From Betaproteobacteria bacterium (GTDB lineage Bacteria; Pseudomonadota; Gammaproteobacteria; Burkholderiales; SG8-39): DNA of 6,141 bases. Where the stretch lies: positions 1-6,141 of the forward strand of contig VBDM01000169.1 in assembly GCA_005881355.1 (NCBI GenBank), read 5' to 3'. Of this stretch, positions 4,547-6,141 are shown piece after piece; position 1 is the stretch's first letter; every line of letters starts with the position of its first letter. The notes beneath the pieces were generated by a model. The model made no database searches and was not told the origin of the DNA. It saw only the letters and a program-made list of their open reading frames with translations. The position numbers and the translations under genes were made by a program.

Positions 4547-5298
4547 GCCGTAACCTTCGCGCACACCGCGCAGGACGGGTCCTTGGCGAGCTTGACCGTT
4601 CGCCATTGCATGGCGAGCGCGTCCAGGATCAGCAAGCGCCCTTTCAGCGTGTCGCCGGCGCCCGCGAGCAGCTTCAGCGCTTCGGCGGCCTGGACGGCGC
4701 CGATGATTCCAGTGAGCGGCGCGAAGATACCCATCACCGCGCAGCGCACTTCCTCGAGCTCGGCGTTTTCCGGGAACAGGCACTGATAGCAGGGGCTCGA
4801 ATCGTCCCTCAGGTCGAACACGCTCACCTGTCCGTCGAAGCGCACCGCGGCGCCGGACACCAGCGGCCTGCGGTGCCGCACGCAGGCGCGGTTCACGGCG
4901 TGGCGGGTGGCGAAGTTGTCCGAGCAGTCGAGCACCACGCTCGCCTCGGCGACCAGCCGGTCGAGCTCTTCGCCTTGCAGGCGGCGGCGCATGGGGACGA
5001 CCTTCACTTCCGGGTTGATTTTCGCGAGCGCGTCGCGCCCGGATGCCGCCTTGGGTTTCCCGATCGATTCGGTGGTGTGCAGAATCTGGCGCTGCAGGTT
5101 GGTGAGGTCCACCGCATCGCCGTCGGCAAGAATGATCGTTCCGAGTCCCGCGGCCGCAATGTACAGAGCCGCCGGGGAACCCAATCCGCCCGCGCCTATC
5201 ACCAGCGCCGAAGAAGCCAAGAGCTTCTCCTGCCCCTCGACGCCGATCTCGGGTAACAGGATATGCCGCGAATACCGCAGGAGCTGTTCGTCATTCAT
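4543..5298 (-). CDS. moeB: MoeB/ThiF-family E1-like adenylyltransferase, probably MoeB
   Basis: MoeB adenylates the C-terminal glycine of the sulfur carrier MoaD so that it can become a thiocarboxylate for molybdopterin synthesis; the close relative ThiF does the same for ThiS in thiamine synthesis. The protein has 251 residues, against about 249 for E. coli MoeB. Visible features are the N-terminal LLRYSRHILLPEIGVEGQEKL, the ATP-binding loop GAGGLGSP (35-42), DLTNLQRQILH (64-74), the aspartate motif LDCSDN (123-128), LVSGAAVRFDGQVSVF (146-161), and two zinc-binding CxxC pairs at 170/173 and 243/246. Cys186 lies where E1-like proteins carry their variable cysteine. There is no C-terminal rhodanese domain. 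The ATG at 5298 begins the family homology; an upstream in-frame ATG at 5349 would add 17 unlike residues. Neither has a clear binding site, so coupling to the upstream ctpA is possible. MoeB is favoured over ThiF by length, but the call is not certain. Confidence 0.88.
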   Translation of the reverse strand: MNDEQLLRYSRHILLPEIGVEGQEKLLASSALVIGAGGLGSPAALYIAAAGLGTIILADGDAVDLTNLQRQILHTTESIGKPKAASGRDALAKINPEVKVVPMRRRLQGEELDRLVAEASVVLDCSDNFATRHAVNRACVRHRRPLVSGAAVRFDGQVSVFDLRDDSSPCYQCLFPENAELEEVRCAVMGIFAPLTGIIGAVQAAEALKLLAGAGDTLKGRLLILDALAMQWRTVKLAKDPSCAVCAKVTA

Positions 5299-5347
5299 GA
5301 GGGGAATCCCACGGTCGCGAAATGAACCGCGCCTCCATTCCGCAGAC

Positions 5348-5380
5348 ATAAGGCGGCGCGCTTTTCGCGTCCGCCCTTAT
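5348..5380 (-). other. Long hairpin between ctpA and moeB
   Basis: ATAAGG (5348-5353) pairs with CCTTAT (5375-5380), CGG (5354-5356) with CCG (5371-5373), and CGCG (5357-5360) with CGCG (5366-5369). The single bulges are C5374 and T5370, and the loop is CTTTT. This 13-bp stem starts at the ctpA stop codon. On the minus strand no T-run follows, so it is more likely a processing or stabilising stem, or a weak attenuator between the two genes, than a full terminator. Confidence 0.45.
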
Positions 5381-6141
5381 CAATTCTTGGGGGCTACGGG
5401 CGCCGCGCTTTGCGCGGTGGCGAGCGGCACGCCTTTCAGCAGCTTCAGCGCCTGCTGGAACTGGAAGTCCTTGTCCGAGGCGAACTCGAGCGGCGCCGGC
5501 GGCTTGTCCTCGCCATCGGTCGAGGGCTTGGCGCCGGCCCGCCGCGTATTGTCGGACTTGCCGTCCTTTTCCTGCTCGTTGATGAGGTGCTTCTCCAGAT
5601 CCGCCTCGCGCAGCCGCCCCGTGGTCGGCGCGGTAGGATCCTCGACCACGATATCGGGCACGATGCCCTTCGCCTGGATCGAACGGCCGCTCGGAGTGTA
5701 GTAGCGGGCGGTGGTCAGCTTGATCGCGGCCTTGTTGCCAAGCGGCAGGATCGTCTGCACCGAGCCCTTGCCGAAAGTCGGCGTGCCCAGCAGCGTCGCG
5801 CGCTTGTGGTCCTGCAGCGCGCCCGCGACGATTTCGGAAGCGGAGGCCCGCGGGCAGATTCTTGAGGTAATCGCTCCGGTTGCCCCGCAGGTAGTCTTCC
5901 GGGGCGGCGATGAATTTGCGCTTTGCGTCCTCGGTGCGGCCGTCGGTCGAGACCACCAGCACCCGCGGCGGCAGGAAAGCGGAGGAGATGCCCACCGCGC
6001 CGTTCAGGAGCCCGCCCGGATCGTTACGCAGGTCGAGGATGAGGCCTTTCAGCGGCCCGTTCTTGTACAAACCCTCGAGGTGCTTCACCAGGTTCTCGCC
6101 GGTGTGCTCCTGAAATTGGGAAACGCGTATCCACCCGTATC
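5380..6141 (-). pseudogene. ctpA: CtpA-like S41 carboxyl-terminal processing protease, 5' end outside window, frameshifted
   Basis: CtpA/Prc proteases are envelope serine proteases with a PDZ domain and a Ser-Lys dyad. The gene runs off the right edge, so the signal peptide and PDZ region are not seen. The visible first part (6139-5849, about 97 residues) reads YGWIRVSQFQEHTGENL, GLILDLRNDPGGLL, FLPPRVLVVSTDGRTEDAKR and DYLKNLPA. The family then continues in another frame from 5847: ASASEIVAGALQDHKRATLL, TPTFGKGSVQTILPLGNKAA, and TARYYTPSGRSIQAKGI, to the stop at 5380-5382. The catalytic serine (5844-5842) and lysine (5769-5767), 25 codons apart, are kept but lie after the break. Compared with the family as I remember it, about 15 residues (approximately KTVPMVVLVNGG and flanks) are missing at the junction. 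This fits a deletion of about 44 bp near 5848. It could be a real pseudogene or an assembly error. Past the break, the original frame runs out of register to a stop at 5291-5293, just inside moeB. Confidence 0.85.

Noticed and set aside
3929..4783. A minus-strand frame spanning slmA and the end of moeB, and a plus-strand frame 3907-4539
   Set aside because: Both are alternative frames of slmA, which matches its family over its whole length.
4606..5256. Plus-strand frames opposite moeB (also 4907-5701)
   Set aside because: They are antisense to a clear MoeB/ThiF protein and lack their own motifs or ribosome binding sites.
5410..5865. Plus-strand frame opposite the ctpA-like gene
   Set aside because: It is a shadow of the conserved protease sequence read on the minus strand.
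1..6141. CRISPR array, tRNA, rRNA, insertion sequence, defence or novel multi-gene cassette
   Set aside because: I found no regularly spaced repeats, no tRNA- or rRNA-like stretch, no transposase and no terminal inverted repeats. All sizeable frames are assigned to known families.

Overview
The window looks like a piece of chromosome from a GC-rich Gram-negative bacterium, most likely a betaproteobacterium. I infer this from the protein content (HslVU, an arginine-sensitive-type ArgB, SlmA, a MoeB-type E1 enzyme, a CtpA protease), from the resemblance of these proteins to proteobacterial families I remember, and from the strong G/C bias at third codon positions. No database search was possible.

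Layout, left to right. (1) Positions 1-1744, plus strand: the 3' end of hslV and all of hslU, the two subunits of the HslVU ATP-dependent protease. A strong hairpin in the 46-bp gap abuts the hslU ribosome binding site. (2) Positions 1745-2388: a self-contained heat-shock unit. It has a textbook sigma-32 promoter, a short leader with a hairpin, a small Hsp20 chaperone gene and a strong intrinsic terminator. (3) Positions 2404-3320: argB (N-acetylglutamate kinase) behind its own TACAAT box and with almost no leader. (4) Positions 3341-3811, minus strand: a small M15-type zinc peptidase of phage-endolysin style. It converges on argB and has less GC-biased codon use than its neighbours. (5) Positions 3812-3940: a divergent control region with a perfect 17-bp palindrome and opposed TACAAT boxes. 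(6) Positions 3941-4546: slmA, the nucleoid-occlusion factor. (7) Positions 4543-6141, minus strand: moeB, preceded in its transcription direction by a ctpA-like S41 protease gene that runs off the right edge. The protease gene is broken in this sequence by a frameshift that looks like a deletion of roughly 44 bp just before the catalytic serine.

The genes form small independent units rather than one pathway. HslVU and Hsp20 are linked by protein quality control under heat stress. ArgB makes arginine precursors. SlmA couples division to chromosome position. MoeB activates a sulfur-carrier protein for molybdopterin synthesis, and CtpA would act in the cell envelope. I see no CRISPR array, tRNA, rRNA, insertion sequence or clear defence or novel multi-gene system. 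The points most worth a second look are the disrupted ctpA, the palindrome between the M15 gene and slmA, the orphan M15 gene, and the sigma-32 unit.
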